64,000 bases of DNA, taken from NCBI GenBank assembly GCA_022316685.1, contig JAKJHU010001528.1, forward strand, positions 1 to 64,000, given 5' to 3'. The DNA is from Progne subis subis. Taxonomy: Eukaryota; Chordata; Aves; Passeriformes; Hirundinidae. Each line of letters starts with the position of its first letter. Position 1 is the first letter of the stretch. The position numbers were made by a program, and so were the translations under genes. Below are positions 1 through 12,056 of the stretch, one piece after another. Under the pieces are notes generated by a model that searched no databases, was not told where the DNA came from, and was given only the letters and a program-made list of their open reading frames with translations.

Positions 1-1652
1 AGTGAGAGCAAACAGGAACTCTCTGCATTGCTGAAAAAGTAGTCAACAAAATTAGGGAGCAAATGAAACACTCCAGAATGGCTGGTAATTACCAAGGCTT
101 ACAAATGAGAAGTGTGATACTCAATCACAGAAAGTAGCAGCAGAAGAAGCCCAGATATTGTAATTGCAGGAAAAGATAATCATGTGTATAATAAAGTAAC
201 AAAGAAAATTGTGGTAACCAGGAGATCAGAAAGGATTCTGCAAGGGATAATACAAAAGAGGGAGCAATACAGAATAATTTCAGAGACCAAAATGAGGAAG
301 CTAGGGAGAAAGAATGGTGAGGGAGTAGGAGGGATTTTGTAACAGGCTGGATAGAGCTGGTTTTTTTTATTTTATTTTAAAGACCAAGCTAATTAGACAC
401 TGAATAGTCATCAAGAACAAAGGTTAAGCATCAGCTGTTAAGACAGAAGAGAGCACTCAAGGTGAACCTATCACAGATTTCAAAGCTGCAGTAAAAAAAT
501 AAAAAGAAGATGATGGAAGACTGGCTTAAAATTTTAGGGGCAGAAATAGCGCATGAAGTGAAAATTTCTCCTGTGGTTTTGTTATTGTTGGGAACAAGTG
601 GTATGCATACAAGTCATGAAGTATATTTTTTGATGCACTTTTAGAAAGAGTGTACCACGGTGCAGTAGGTAACAGTTAATGGAAATATTCTGATTATTGA
701 ATACATGTGAAAATAACATCGACACAAGTCAGAAGACTTTTATCTTGTAAAATGTACTTGGTTTGCTTTTCTGCTTGTTATGACACGATTCCTGTAAATG
801 TGATTGGAACCAAATATTCGTGTTAATGCAGACCAGGACGTGCACGCCCCAGCTCCAAAGCAGAAAGGGGAATGGATCCTACATGAAAAATAATTACTCT
901 GGGTAGCACCTCATCCCATACATCATAATCCTTTAGTTTGAAATCACTTTTCTTCCAAAACTGAAAAATTTGGATCTTTGTGTGGTCCTATGGCAAGTCT
1001 GGGTGTGTTGAAGAGTCCTGGTGGAAACTCAGTGCTGTACAAACTACCTGAGACAAAACCCAATTCAAACATTTCTCTGCTCTGTGTGATCATCCCAACA
1101 ACTCACCCCGGTCCCTGCTCAGGCTTTGGCCAGTGTCACTTTGTGAAAGGTGCCTTTGTCAGCCTCTACAGCCACAGTGCTCTGCTTTGGGCTCCCTCCT
1201 GATACGCACAGCGGGGCTGCCTCACTGCTTCTTTTTATCTCTTGCTCAAATACAACGGCACCCAATGAATTTATACTGTATGTGTTCATTAGAAACATCT
1301 GCACTCCTAAAACCCTATAAAGACTTTCAAAGTATCCTATAAAAATAAGTAAAAGCATCATCAAGTTCATGGGGATTGTCTGTATGTTTTAAATTTTTTT
1401 TTCAGTATTTTTTCCTAAGGAATCATTTTACTAAGTGTAAAATAAATCTATGTATAAATAAATCATTTTATCTGAACATATATTGGTCATTGAAATGCAA
1501 CTTATCTTTATTTTGAGAGCCTAAGTGGGCTTCAGATGTTCTTTCTTTGATAAGTTGTAAGGTGATACATTTCTGCTACAAGAATTATGTACTCTACATT
1601 TCCCACTACGTGTATATATTTTTGTATTTTTTTTTTCCTTAGGAATATTTAA

Positions 1653-1712
1653 TGAGGTTTTTTTTTTTGTTGTTGTTGTTTTTGTTTGTTGTTTTTTTTT
1701 TTTTTTTTTTTT
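1653..1712. repeat. T/G-rich low-complexity tract
   Basis: A run of T is interrupted by single G residues as GTT and GTTT units, then becomes uninterrupted T over roughly 1692-1712. This is low-complexity sequence with no reading-frame or RNA signal attached. Confidence 0.9.
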
Positions 1713-1962
1713 GGTTTGTTTTCTTGTTACATTGTGTTTGGGTGTTTTTGAAGTGGGAGTTATATTTTATAGTATCACAGAAAGATCCGGGCTAGATGCA
1801 AACTGGAACAGTGGCTGATCCAAACTGCTGTTCAGAGGAGGGCGAGCTGCGGGATCAGCCCAGGTCACCCAACACTTCACCCACTCACGTCATGAAAAAC
1901 ACCCAGGATGGAGACTATCCAACCTCTCTGCACAGCCTGTTTCTACGTTCCACTGTTCCAGG

Positions 1963-1965
<3 letters not shown>

Positions 1966-1997
<32 letters not shown>
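1966..1997 (+). repeat. Poly-A tract, 32 bp
   Basis: An uninterrupted run of 32 A. It could be the tail of an old retroposed sequence, but I see no target-site duplication or recognisable retroelement body upstream, so I call only the homopolymer. Confidence 0.95.
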
Positions 1998-2001
<4 letters not shown>

Positions 2002-3468
2002 TAAATATCAAAAAAGGCTTTGCTTCCACCCAGCAAGAGCTGCTCTGCCACTGTCTCTCATCCTCCCACTGCAGCACTGACGGCACCCACGGGCACTGGC
2101 AGGATGCTCGTGGCCCCACTGTGCCTTCCCTGCCTTCTCCAGCCTAAACCAGCCCCCAGCCCTGCTGAATTCACCTGGGACAATGAATTTTATTTGTTTG
2201 CAGGGAGGGGACCAAGCTGGGCACAGGAGCCTGGACGTGTCTCCCAACGTCCTGGCAAGAGGTGGATGCTCCCTCTCCTCACCCAGGCTGTGCTGCTGTC
2301 CCTGTGCCCGGGCTGTTGCCAGGCTGTGCTGCTGCCACCGGCTCAGCTTGCTGCCAGCTGCTTTTTGGCAGAGCTGATTTCAGCAGAGCTGATTTCAGCA
2401 GAGCTGCTCCCCAGCCCGTGTCACTGCCAGGGGCTCTCCCCTCCCGGAGCCTCCGTGCTGCTCCTTGGTGGCCTCACAAGGTTCCTCCTGCTCATTCTCC
2501 CAGCCTGGCCTCTGGAGAGCAGCACCAATTCCCACACACTCGTGTCACTGAGAACCTGACCAGAGGTTGGTCTCATTGGCTACAGCAGATCCAGCTGCCT
2601 GTTTGATGGGACAAAAAAAATTATTGCTATCTTAAATGTGTGATCTCACGTGTGGAGTTTAATTGGAATGACTGATACCTGGTTTCACCTGCACATGTAT
2701 AAAACAATATGAGGACTGAGACTCTCATGTACAGATCTGTGCTGAAATGCTTCCCCTAAAATGAAGGGCAGATCCTGAATCCAGCTGCTCACTCCTCTGC
2801 TGAAAGCATTCCATTTTAATCCATAACATTGCACAAAAATGGCACTGAAGAAACACTGGGGGGAAATCAGCCTCATAATATCTGTAACTGTGCAAAAACT
2901 TCCTAAATAGGGTAAAAACAAGTGAAAATATAAAGCTAAGAAGACAAGAGGTGATTATTTGCCTGTATGAGCATTAGAAAACACATTATGGCTGTAAACC
3001 ACAAAGCAAACATATTGAGGTGTGATGCTCCAAGTGCAGTATTTCGGGAACAACAAATTTGGTGAAACCTGGAAAATGACTAGATACATAAAATATCAAG
3101 CTGCAGTGTCAGTTAAGTGACAGGTAAATTAAAGCACAACAGAACAAGGACACTGATTTGGTTCAAAATTCTATGTCTGCAGTAAGAATTACATAAATAA
3201 ATTGGCAGGCAGGCAGAGACATTTCATATAGAAGATGACAGCAAAACCAGCAGAGAGTTATGAAATTGTGAGTTGTTACTACGATTCTTGGAGACATCTT
3301 CTGACCTTCCTCAAACCATTTATAATGGGGAAAGCTCAGATGCAAACACCAGGACACTGAACTGAACTGTTTGGTTGAGTGTGGAATCTCTGGGGACTGC
3401 AGCCCATGAGGACAAGCAGCTGATTTCAAGCCTTGGAACTTAGTTTGTGCCTCTGTGGGCTGAGCCCG

Positions 3469-3934
3469 TGATGCCTTGGGAAGGCTGACCTGGAAGAGAG
3501 ACTGGACAGAGCTGGAGAATAAAGGAGATATTTATTGAAAGGCCTTTAGGATACACCTGGGGCAGGACAAGAGCCTGGCCAGGGCTGCACCCAAGGTGGA
3601 CTCAAAATGGTCCCAAAATGGCCACTAAATGGACACAGAATGGACAAAGGATCACGAGGTCTCACATTTTTATAAGTTTTGGTCTATTTACACATTGGGG
3701 TTGAATTGCCCAATTCCAGCTCCAGGCTGTGAGGTCACATCCTTCTTGTTCCTCCTCCAGCCACCCTCGTTTGTGCTTTGGGGCTGAAAGTTGTCCTTGG
3801 TGTGCAGCAGGAACAGGATTTGTTTTGTCTTCCTACTCTGTGAAGAACTTACTGGTGCTTAATATGAGGCTCAGGTCTACACCCCTGGGTAGCACAGAAT
3901 GTGAAATACATGAAAGCTCACACTTAAGGCATCA
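3469..3934 (-). mobile_element. Solo LTR, TGATGCC family, copy 1
   Basis: This is the first of five related elements of about 440-490 bp. It begins TGATGCCTTGGG and ends AAGGCATCA, so the termini form an imperfect inverted repeat and obey the TG...CA rule of retroviral LTRs. It is flanked on both sides by CCCG (3465-3468 and 3935-3938), a perfect 4 bp target-site duplication typical of class I (gammaretrovirus-like) insertions. On the minus strand the sense direction runs from TGATGCC(T)TAAG toward a block reading TCAATAAATATCTCC, which supplies an AATAAA-type polyadenylation signal near the 3' end. No viral coding sequence lies beside it, so it is a solo LTR. An internal block of CCATTTTGTG-like 11-mers is at about 3598-3650. 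The family name is unknown to me. A non-autonomous inverted-repeat element is the main alternative. Confidence 0.78.
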
Positions 3935-4249
3935 CCCGAGCTGCCAGGACAGCTCAGCTCTCTGACCTCTTGCCTCTCACATTCCTAAAGACTTACAAAG
4001 GCAGGCAGCAGGGTGCTGATGCATCCAATTTACTGTGCTGGCTCAGAGGTTGTTCCCAACAAGGCTCATTCCCGCAGAAGAGACAGTTCTGACAGGAAAT
4101 TCTGCGTGCTGAGTGGAGGAAGAGCCAATCTCCAGGCTGTAAACACGACTCTGGCTTCACACTCGAGGGAAGGGCCATGGCAGAGGAGCGTCACTGCTCC
4201 AGGACATCCCAGCTGCTTTTGCAAGAAGCACTGGAACAGCCAGCACTAA

Positions 4250-4436
4250 CGAAAGGGTTGTCAAGCCCTGGAAAAGTGCCCGGAGCAGTGGGGCATTCAC
4301 ATCCCCGAGTTAGGGGAATGGAGCTGTGGCTCTTGGGATGTGGTTCAGTGGTGGGCTCAGCAGTGCTGGGTTAGTGGCTGCACTCGATGGTCTCAGAAGC
4401 CTTTTCCAATGAAGTGATTCCATGACTCTTGGATAA
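4250..4436 (+). mobile_element. CR1 LINE fragment, 3' end
   Basis: The sequence follows the avian CR1 3' region: GGTTGTCAAGCCCTGGAA, then GGTTCAGTGGTGGGCTCAG, CAGTGCTGGGTTAGTGG, CTCGATGGTCTCAGA, CCTTTTCCAA, and the terminal octamer-like GATTCCATGACTC. CR1 elements are usually 5'-truncated on insertion and end in short ATTCTRTG repeats rather than poly-A, which fits here. It is a dead fragment with no intact reading frame. It starts about 310 bp after the first TGATGCC LTR copy ends. The 5' boundary is approximate. Confidence 0.85.
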
Positions 4437-7016
4437 ACATCTAATTTTGAGGTTGTTAGCTGAGGGGAAAAAAAACCAACAAAAACAAACCAAAGGTTGG
4501 GAAGGGAAAAAAGAAGGAAAATGCACATTGCTCCAGCATGACTGCCACAAATGTAATTGTGCTGCTAAAAATGTCTGGAGAAACTTTCTATAGGAATGGC
4601 CAGGGACAAGGAAATTATCAGGTCAGGGTGTTTCAAGCTGTCCTGTCCCATCGTCAGCTGAGGAAAAATAATGCTGCATTTATTCCCAGTCCAAACCGCG
4701 CAAACTGAAAATGTCTTCATTAAAAGGGGCTTAACGTACAAGGTGTAATCTTATCCTGTAATAAACCAGGAATTTACTCACAGTCAATTATCCCATATCA
4801 GCTGGGGGCAGGTGGAGGGGGGAGGATGGAGTTCCCAGCTGAGTGCCAGTAATTTCTTAAATAGCTGAAACTCATTTGCTTGTTATAGTCCAAATATCAT
4901 TTAATTATCATAACAGTGCAGAACGTGTGGCAGTTACTGACCAAAATCTCCGGTTCAATTCTCTGCAGTACAAATATGCCAGGTACAAACCAAGTGTGGA
5001 TTTGACTTCTGAACAGTGCAGGATCTGCAGCTCTCTGCCCAGGATCCTGATGATTTTAGAGAGCTTCTGTGAGCAATGACTTGGGTAAAGATATTGGAAA
5101 TTTGGTACCTTGAAGAGGAAAACCTACTTTAAAAGGTAAATTCTGTGTGCCTTGCACATGCAGAACTCTCCTAGACAAGTTTCAAACGAGTCCTGCTGTT
5201 ACTGCATCACACTGCTCTATTCACAGTTAGGAAAAAAGAAATGTAAACATGAAAGATCTTTAGAAAGTGTCCTTCCTCAGAGATATTTTTTTCCTCTTTA
5301 TATTGCAATTCCTTTTTCTATTTCCACTAAGCCTGTGGGTTTTTTTTGTTTTTTTGTTTGTTTGTTTGTTTTTTTGTTTTGGTTTGGTTTGGTTTGGTTT
5401 GGTTTGGTTTGTTTGTTTGTTTTCTTTGCTGAGAGAAGTTTTAGGCTGATTGCTTCCGAGGATGCCAATAATCACATATCACTGTCCACAATACATTGCA
5501 TGAAGCTCTGCTGTACCTAACTGCATTATCTTTCCCAACATTTTAGATCAGAATAGCATGAAACTGCTGTTTCTCATGTCACAGAGGTGAGTTCTCTTGT
5601 GAGATTGTATGGAACAGCTAGAGAAAAGTCACTATTATATGAATCCAAATACACAAAATAATCCTAAGTGGCTGCCATTTTACTGATAGTCTGTGAGACA
5701 AGATTGTGTCATTTACTGAATTCAGCCACAAAATGACAACACGAGCTGGAACTGTGTGAACAATTCTTTTCAGAGCCATATGTCTGCAAATTGTCTGAAA
5801 ATTGCCAGCACAGTAGAGGGGAAAAGAAAAAAAAGCAACAAAACAACAACACTAAAAAACCTCCCAAACCCTCCCAAAACAAACAAGCAGTTGCTTTGAA
5901 AATCCAATTTGGAATAATACCACTCCACCCAGCTGAAGTGACTTTCACTCTTCCCTCCAGATGCATACATGTGAATGGAGCAGGATGTGATTCAGGGAAA
6001 CTGCACATGTAGCTGCAGATAGAACCAATAAAAGTCACAGAAAGTGACATTTCTTTGTGTGCTGTACATCAGTGTTAATATGGGAGATCAAGATGACAGG
6101 ACAAAATGCAGCAAATATAGATACAGCAGCATCCGTGGAGAGATACAACCCTGTAATCTCCCCAGAGGCTCCAGAATACAGACATTATTTACACTGATTG
6201 TAATAGAAAGTGGTTTGCTTTTTGCAAGTAGAGGGGATTTTTTTTTTTTTTTTTTTTCCCCCAGCAAGCAAAGAATAAGTGTTTTATTCAGCAAAGCTGA
6301 ATAAAACTTCCATGACAATTAGTTACTGGAATCTTGTGAGAGCCAAATCAGACATGAAACAAGCACCTGTGACTCACATGACAGATCATGACAGAGCTTC
6401 AGCTCAGGACATTGTACCTCTAAGTCATGAAGAAGGTGAGCTGACAGGAATTTTCTGCACCGGGCTTTATTCAGTGCTGCTTCCCCCAGTTAGATGAAAA
6501 GTTGCTAGAGAACTTTATGTTTATGCTGGTTTTGCTTGAACCGACGTGAACACAAATAGTGCTGCAAACACAGGCTGGCCTGACCTTTCACTGAATTCCA
6601 GCTCAAAATGAGAGGCTGCTCACATCATCCCTGCCCGCTCCTGCCTGTGGTCAGCCCCCTGCCAGGATAACCAAGGATCCAGACACAGACTTTATGCTTG
6701 GAGGCTTGGCTGCATTTTCCAACAACTTCACCTGGAATAATAGAAGAAACAATCTCTTCTTTGGGATTCTGCTTTTCCCTCAGGCACCAGTCGCATCCCG
6801 GTGCCTCGCCAGGCAGCAGCCAGAGTGCACCATAAATCCCAATTCCCCTTCCTTCCCCTTCCCTGCATCCTTAGGAGCAGCTGGCCATGCTGCTGGGCCA
6901 TGGAAGGGCTTGTGTTCCCCTGTAGAACCCTCTCAGGACATCACACAGTGACAACTGCCCCACAGAGGAGCTGGCAGGGGCAGCAAATTGGGGTACAAGG
7001 GGTGGAAAGATCCTCA
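4437..7016. other. Non-coding interval, no gene recognised
   Basis: No frame resembles a known protein; the two frames above 110 codons at 5152-5520 and 5709-6050 run through T-rich or A-rich low-complexity sequence. The interval contains the GGTTT/GTTT tract near 5340-5423, an A/C-rich stretch near 5820-5885 and a run of 20 T at 6238-6257. The remainder looks single-copy and AT-rich. Confidence 0.6.
5339..5423. repeat. GTTT/GGTTT microsatellite tract
   Basis: T-rich sequence with GTTTG units passes into six or seven consecutive GGTTT pentamers (about 5379-5410) and then back to GTTT. The same type of tract appears on the opposite strand as AAAC or AAACC arrays elsewhere in the window. Confidence 0.93.
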
Positions 7017-7505
7017 CGGTGCCTTAAGTTTTACCTTTCATGTTTTCTAGGTTCTGTGCTGCCCAGGTGCAGCTCTGAGCTCACACTCAGGGTCACTCAG
7101 CTCTCTGCACACAGCAGCGACACAAAACAAATCCTGTTCCTGCTGCACACCAAGGACAACTTTCAGCCCCAAAGCACAAACGAGGGTGGCTGGAGGGAGG
7201 AACAAGAAGGATGTGACCTCACAGCCTGGAGCTGGAATTGGACAATTCAACCGCAAAGTGCAAATGGACCAGAACTGATCAAAGTGTGAGACCTCGTGAC
7301 CCTTTGTCCATTTTGTGACCATTTTGTGTCCATTTTGTGTCCATTTTTTTGACCATTTTGTGACCATTTTGGGTCCACCTTGGGTTTAGCCCTAGTCAGA
7401 CTCTTGTCCTGCCCAAAGTATACCATAAAGGGCTTTCAGTAAATATCTCCTTTATTCTCGAGCTCTGTCCAGTCTCTGTTCCAGATCAGCCCTCCCAAGT
7501 CATGA
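7017..7505 (+). mobile_element. Solo LTR, TGATGCC family, copy 2
   Basis: The same element as at 3469-3934 but on the plus strand. Shared blocks in order are GCCTTAAGTTTTA, TTCTGTGCTGCCCAGGTGCA, ACACAAAACAAATCCTGTTC, CAAGGACAACTTTCAGCCCC, the CCATTTTGTG block, and TCTGTCCAGTCTCTGTTCCA. Its ends are decayed (CGGTGCC and TCATGA instead of TGATGCC and GGCATCA) and the candidate target duplication is imperfect (CTCA at left, CTCC at right). The polyadenylation signal has mutated to AGTAAA. It carries the longest internal 11-mer array of the five copies, six units at about 7307-7375. No adjacent viral genes are visible. Confidence 0.75.
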
Positions 7506-8902
7506 CTCCCATCCCATCGTATCTTCACATCATTTACAACTCCATGACAAAACACCAAATCAGAGCAAGATGTCTGAGTCTTACAAGTCTTTTACAGCAG
7601 ACAGGGAGGCATCAGTGAAAGCCAGCCACCTCTGACATCCCATTCCTGCTGCCAGACGGGTTTGTACTGCTGTGGTTCTTGTTCTGGAGCAGTTATTTTA
7701 AAGTGTTCCAGGGTAGGCGGCAGCCACTCTCACCCACGTGTCTGGCTTCACACTTCAGTGACTTCACACTTCAGACTGCTGGAGCACACGGAGGGGAGGC
7801 ACAAACAGAGCTGCCTGCTGCTGAGAAACGGGGTCTGTGAGTCCAGGAACCTTTCTGTGAGGTGAGGAGCCTACCAGGCTTTGCTCCCACCAGCCCTTGG
7901 ACCAGCCTGGGCTCGGCGATGTCCCCGTGTGCCACCCCCAGCAGCTCTGTCACCGCTCTGCGCCACTCCCAGCACGCTCTGAGACCCCAAAGGCTCCGCA
8001 GCTCACAACGATCTGACAGCAGAAACGGCACAGCAGCTGCCTGAAGGACGTGGATCTCCAGTTTTTCGAGTGAAAACCATTCAGAGCTGCAGTTGGCTCT
8101 CGGTGCGTGCTGATCCTGCTTTCGAGTGAAATCCACGCTCTCAGCTGTTCTTTGGGACAAAGGATATCAGTCTTTGATCCTGATCTCAAAGCTCTCCCAC
8201 TGCGTGGAGCAGGGGCTCCGTTTAGCTCGCTCCGGTGTGAAAAGCTGATCACAAAAGTCACCGCTGAGTCAATTACCTGTCTTTTATTAGCGGGAGATTT
8301 TAAACGAATTTTAAATATTTGATTTGTGACATTTCTTGGTGGAAAGTGAAAAATGGCGAATATTGAGCATTATTATTAGTTTGCACTGCACGTACAATTA
8401 TTGCTCCGTATTAGCACAGTTGTGACTATCTGAGAAAACAAATTGTTAAGCTTGTACATGTGAAGATGCACAGGAAATATTTTAAATTCAACTTCCATGA
8501 GCTCATTTGAATTATTTGAGTTGTTCAAATATTATTCAAGTTAGACTCGTCTTATTGGCAACAGAAACAATGCCATGTGACTTATTATTTCAGATTCCTG
8601 CATCTAATCAGTGCAGCTGGAAAAGTGAATATTGAATTAACAATTGATCATTAATTCATGACAAATAGTACTGAATAAATCCACAGAGAAAACAACTGTG
8701 AACACTCACTCTTCTGGCAAGTGAACACTCACTCCTCTCTCCATCAGCTGATAGGGCCAAAATCTGCCTCATAAATTTTAGACTATAATTCAGCTCTGAG
8801 TTGCAGATTAATACTGATGAAGAGGCATTTCATTTTGATGCTTCATTTTCAGAGGGATGGGATGAAAAGATGCTTTGTAGGTTCTACCACACAGATTTTT
8901 AA

Positions 8903-8945
<43 letters not shown>

Positions 8946-10218
8946 ATACAGAGTATCTGATGCTCCCAAAGGAACAAAAGTTCTTTTCAGTTCACTTCTT
9001 TCCATCAGCCTTGGTGAGTGTTTCAGGGCGTGGCTCTTTCTTGTCTGTACAGCCTGAGCTCAGCACTGGTCAAGGAGCTAAGCGGCCCCGCTGAAACCCA
9101 CCCCTGCTGCCCCCCAAACACTTAAGCCTGCCCCTCTGGCAGTCAGAATTTTGCAAGTTTAAATTACAATTTGAAATGTGTATGCTGATCAAATTTATCT
9201 TAATAAAACTCATCAGAACAGCAGAGAAATCAGGGAGCAGCTGCCCCCACCCACGCAGCAGCACTGGGGAGCTGAGGCTGACACAAGGTGCTGACTTCTT
9301 CAGCTAAAGAAGTTACAGCTGGGAGAGAGCCTTGGAGTGGATCTTTTATGAGATATCCATGACGTTTATTCTGGTATAAGATAGCCTTTTACTAGGTAGG
9401 TCACATTCATTCCTGATTAAAAGCATCCACATGGGAAATTATACACAGGGCTGCAGCAGTACAGCGGCACTGATACAGCTCCACTGCTAAATCACTTCAT
9501 TGAGACAAGCTGTACATTTATTTTCTCCATATAGAACTCCTCTAAAATCAATGTATTATCAAATTTGCTTTGGGGGAGAGAGAACCAGACTAACTGGCGA
9601 TGGAGGAGACTGAGCTAAAACACTACGAGCGTGGCACATTTTGCCAAAAACAGGAGGGGAACTTCACCTCCTGAACCAGCAGCATGCAGGGAGAGCCTGG
9701 GGAAGGAAAGACAGACGTGGACACACAGCGGGACACAGAAGCACGAGGAGGTCTCTGGGATGCATTGTTCTCCTCCTAAGTGACAGCTGGTTGGAGCCAA
9801 ATGTGCTGTGATACTGTTCCATTTGTGGGCTTTGGATGCCTTCGTTGGCAGGAGCCCCGCAAACACCAGCCGGTCATAATTAGAATCACGAACTGGCTGG
9901 AGCTGGGATTGCCATTACCTTGCAGACACTGCCATTCAGCAGGAACAATGGCTCTGTGACTCAGCCGTGGGCAGCCTGGAGCTGCGGAATTGCGGCCCTT
10001 CTTCACCTGGCATTCTGCTCTGGATGGAGATGTAAGTGTCTGGCCTCAAGGAACAAAAACAACGAAGCAAAGATTCGTGAGTCTGCCCAGAGCTGTGCCA
10101 GGAACGGCAAAATCCTGGGCAGAGGAACTGTGCTGTTGGTGAGATCTGGAACAGAGGTACCTGATAAACATCAGCTCGGGGGCAGGTGTGGGTTAGGGCA
10201 GACTGGCCCTGGTGATGT
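7506..10218. other. Non-coding interval, no gene recognised
   Basis: No protein-like frame is recognised. The stretch 7860-8260 has more CpG dinucleotides than its surroundings but no promoter elements I can name. An AT dinucleotide run lies at 8906-8938. The AT-rich stretch 8460-8680 has the look of a conserved non-coding element, but that cannot be shown from one sequence. Confidence 0.55.
8906..8938. repeat. AT dinucleotide microsatellite
   Basis: About 16 uninterrupted AT/TA units form a perfect self-complementary tract. Such tracts are prone to length change and cruciform extrusion. Confidence 0.95.
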
Positions 10219-10684
10219 CGATGCCCTAAGTTTTATCTTTGCTGTATTTCAGGTTCTGTGCTGCCCAGGTGCAGCTCTGAGCTCACACTCAGGGTCACTC
10301 AGCTCTCTGCACACAGCAGGGACACAAAACAAATCCTGTTCCTGCTGCACACCAAGGACAGCTTTCAGCCCCAAAGCACAAACGAGGGTGGCTGAGGGGA
10401 GGAACAAGAAGGATGGGAGCTCACAGCCTGGAGCTGGAATGGGACAATTCAACCCCAATATGTAAATGGACCAAAACTGATCGAAGTGTGAGACCTCGTG
10501 ACCCTTTGTCCATTTTGTGTCCATTTTGTGTCCATTTTGTGACCATTTTGGGTCCACCTTGGGTGTGTCCCTGGCCAAGATCTTGTCCTGCCCAAGGTGT
10601 ATCCTGGAGGCCTTTCATTAAATTTCTGCTTTATTTTCTACCTCTGTCCAGTCTCTGCTCCAGGTCAGCCTGCCCAAGGCATCA
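10219..10684 (+). mobile_element. Solo LTR, TGATGCC family, copy 3
   Basis: A plus-strand copy of the same family. It starts CGATGCCCTAAGTTTTATC and ends CCCAAGGCATCA, with the same internal blocks as the other copies. The flanks ATGT (left) and GTGT (right) could be a decayed 4 bp target duplication. The block TTCATTAAATTTCTGC stands where copy 5 has AATAAA, so the signal is damaged here. Four CCATTTTGTG-type units are at about 10509-10553. A CR1 fragment begins about 120 bp downstream on the same strand. No internal retroviral region is attached. Confidence 0.78.
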
Positions 10685-10807
10685 GTGTCAGGCCACAGGA
10701 CCAGGAGGGAGTGCAGATGTTTGCCTCTGGCTCAGGCTGTCTGTCCTGAATTAGGGGTAACATGAGGCTCCCTCATGGTGCTCACCATCGCAGAAACCAC
10801 CCCTGCT

Positions 10808-11097
10808 GCTCTGCAGGAGAGCTGGAGAGGGACATGTGGCACGGGCGTGGAGGGACAGGACACAGGGAATGGATTTACGCTGCCAGAGGGCAGGGCTGGA
10901 TGGGATCTTGAGCAGGAATTGCTCCCTGGGAGGGTGGGGAGAAGTTGTGGCCACCCCTGGATCCCTGACAGTCCCCAAGGCCAGGCTGGAGTAGCCAGGG
11001 ATAGTGAAAGGTGTCCCTGCCATGGCAGGGAAGTTGGAATGAGAGGATCTTTGAGGTCCAATCCAATCCAACCCAGGCCATTCTGGGGTTCTGTGGT
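10808..11097 (+). mobile_element. CR1 LINE fragment, 3' end
   Basis: The order of motifs matches the last part of the avian CR1 ORF2 and its 3' untranslated region: GGCGTGGAGGGACAGGACA, GGGAATGGATTTACGCTGCC, GGATCTTGAGCAGGAATTGC, CTCCCTGGGAGGGTGGGGAG, CCACCCCTGGATCCCTG, CAAGGCCAGGCTGGA, GGTGTCCCTGCCATGGCAGG, GATCTTTGAGGTCC and CCATTCTGGGGTTCTGTGG. It is 5'-truncated and its frame is broken. The end is a decayed form of the terminal ATTCTRTG repeat. Confidence 0.85.
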
Positions 11098-12030
11098 TAG
11101 CTCAGACTGTGATAAAGGGCAGCACTGCCCCTGAGCATATTATTTGCCTGTTCTATCACATCTGGGGACAGCAGCTCCTTATCCATCCTCTGCCTCTCCC
11201 TGTTCTCTGGGGAAGTTTGAAACTTCTGTGACTTGATGAAAAGCTGGCTCCTTACTAGAGGACAAAAGGAATAAATCTCCTCTGTACAAGTGTATTTTGC
11301 ACAAATTATAGCTGCTAACTTTGCTGAGCTTTATTTTATTTTTAATACAAGTTGAGGGAAAAAAAAAATATCCCAGCTTAATCCAGTTTTCATTAAAAAT
11401 AAATCAAAAAATATATTTCAGAGCGAGCTGCCCTTCAAGGCTCCCAGGCATCAGCAGCATCCCATTGCTTTGGCAGCTTCCCACCCTGGCACATCCACAC
11501 TCTTGACCATAGATTTCAAGCAGCTGATGCAAAGCTGACCATTGCAGACTCCATCCTTGAGTTTATACACAGGCTGTTGAGAGTATTTTAATTCAAACAG
11601 TCTCTGCTCCTTTGAGAAATAAAAAGAAAGGGGAACATGATACAAGAGCAGCTGAGATGAGTGTGCTCATCAGGGCCACCCACCATTTACTCTGATCAGA
11701 AGTCTCCAGACCCTGCTCCGTGCCCGTGCTCTGAAAAGGCTCTGGATGAAAAGGCTGAGGTGGTAAATGGGGGCAGTAAATGGTGCAGGACTCCAAAGGA
11801 AGTTAGACACTGATGTTCTCTTAGGCAAGAACTGCACAGGCATATCTGGAAGGGAAAAACCAACCCTTAAAAAGAAGATTGCAATCCCCTATAAAAGACA
11901 TTACAGACATTATTATTGGAAATCAGTGATCCACTCGCTGCTGAGAGCCAGGGCATGGCACGGCCTCTGTACCCTGACAAAAGTGCAAACTCACAAGCAC
12001 ATACAACCCTAAAATGTGATTTGCTGAGAG

Positions 12031-12056
12031 CAAAATAAAATAAAATAAAATAAAAT
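12031..12056. repeat. AAAAT pentanucleotide microsatellite
   Basis: Five consecutive AAAAT units, too short to say more than that it is a simple repeat. Confidence 0.9.

Larger units (their letters stand above)
1..3468. other. Non-coding interval, no gene recognised
   Basis: No reading frame here resembles a known protein. The longest, about 179 codons at 2020-2559 on the plus strand, lies in a locally GC-rich stretch where stop codons are rare by composition, and it shows no domain, signal peptide or splice context I recognise. The interval holds a T/G-rich tract ending in about 21 T (1653-1712), a run of 32 A (1966-1997), and a short direct repeat of about 15 bp at 2371-2405 in which AGAGCTGATTTCAGC recurs, the last copy partial. 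The rest appears single-copy. Confidence 0.6.

Noticed and set aside
2020..2559. 179-codon plus-strand frame
   Set aside because: The region is GC-rich with overlapping open frames in several phases (for example 2262-2606 and 2183-2377). No domain, no repeat family, and low-complexity Ala/Leu/Ser content indicates chance.
7860..8260. CpG island promoter
   Set aside because: CpG is only mildly raised and GC content is moderate; no TATA, initiator or exon could be identified, so I do not call a promoter.
8908..8970. Minus-strand frame with IYIYIYIYI as a transmembrane segment
   Set aside because: Produced entirely by the AT dinucleotide run.
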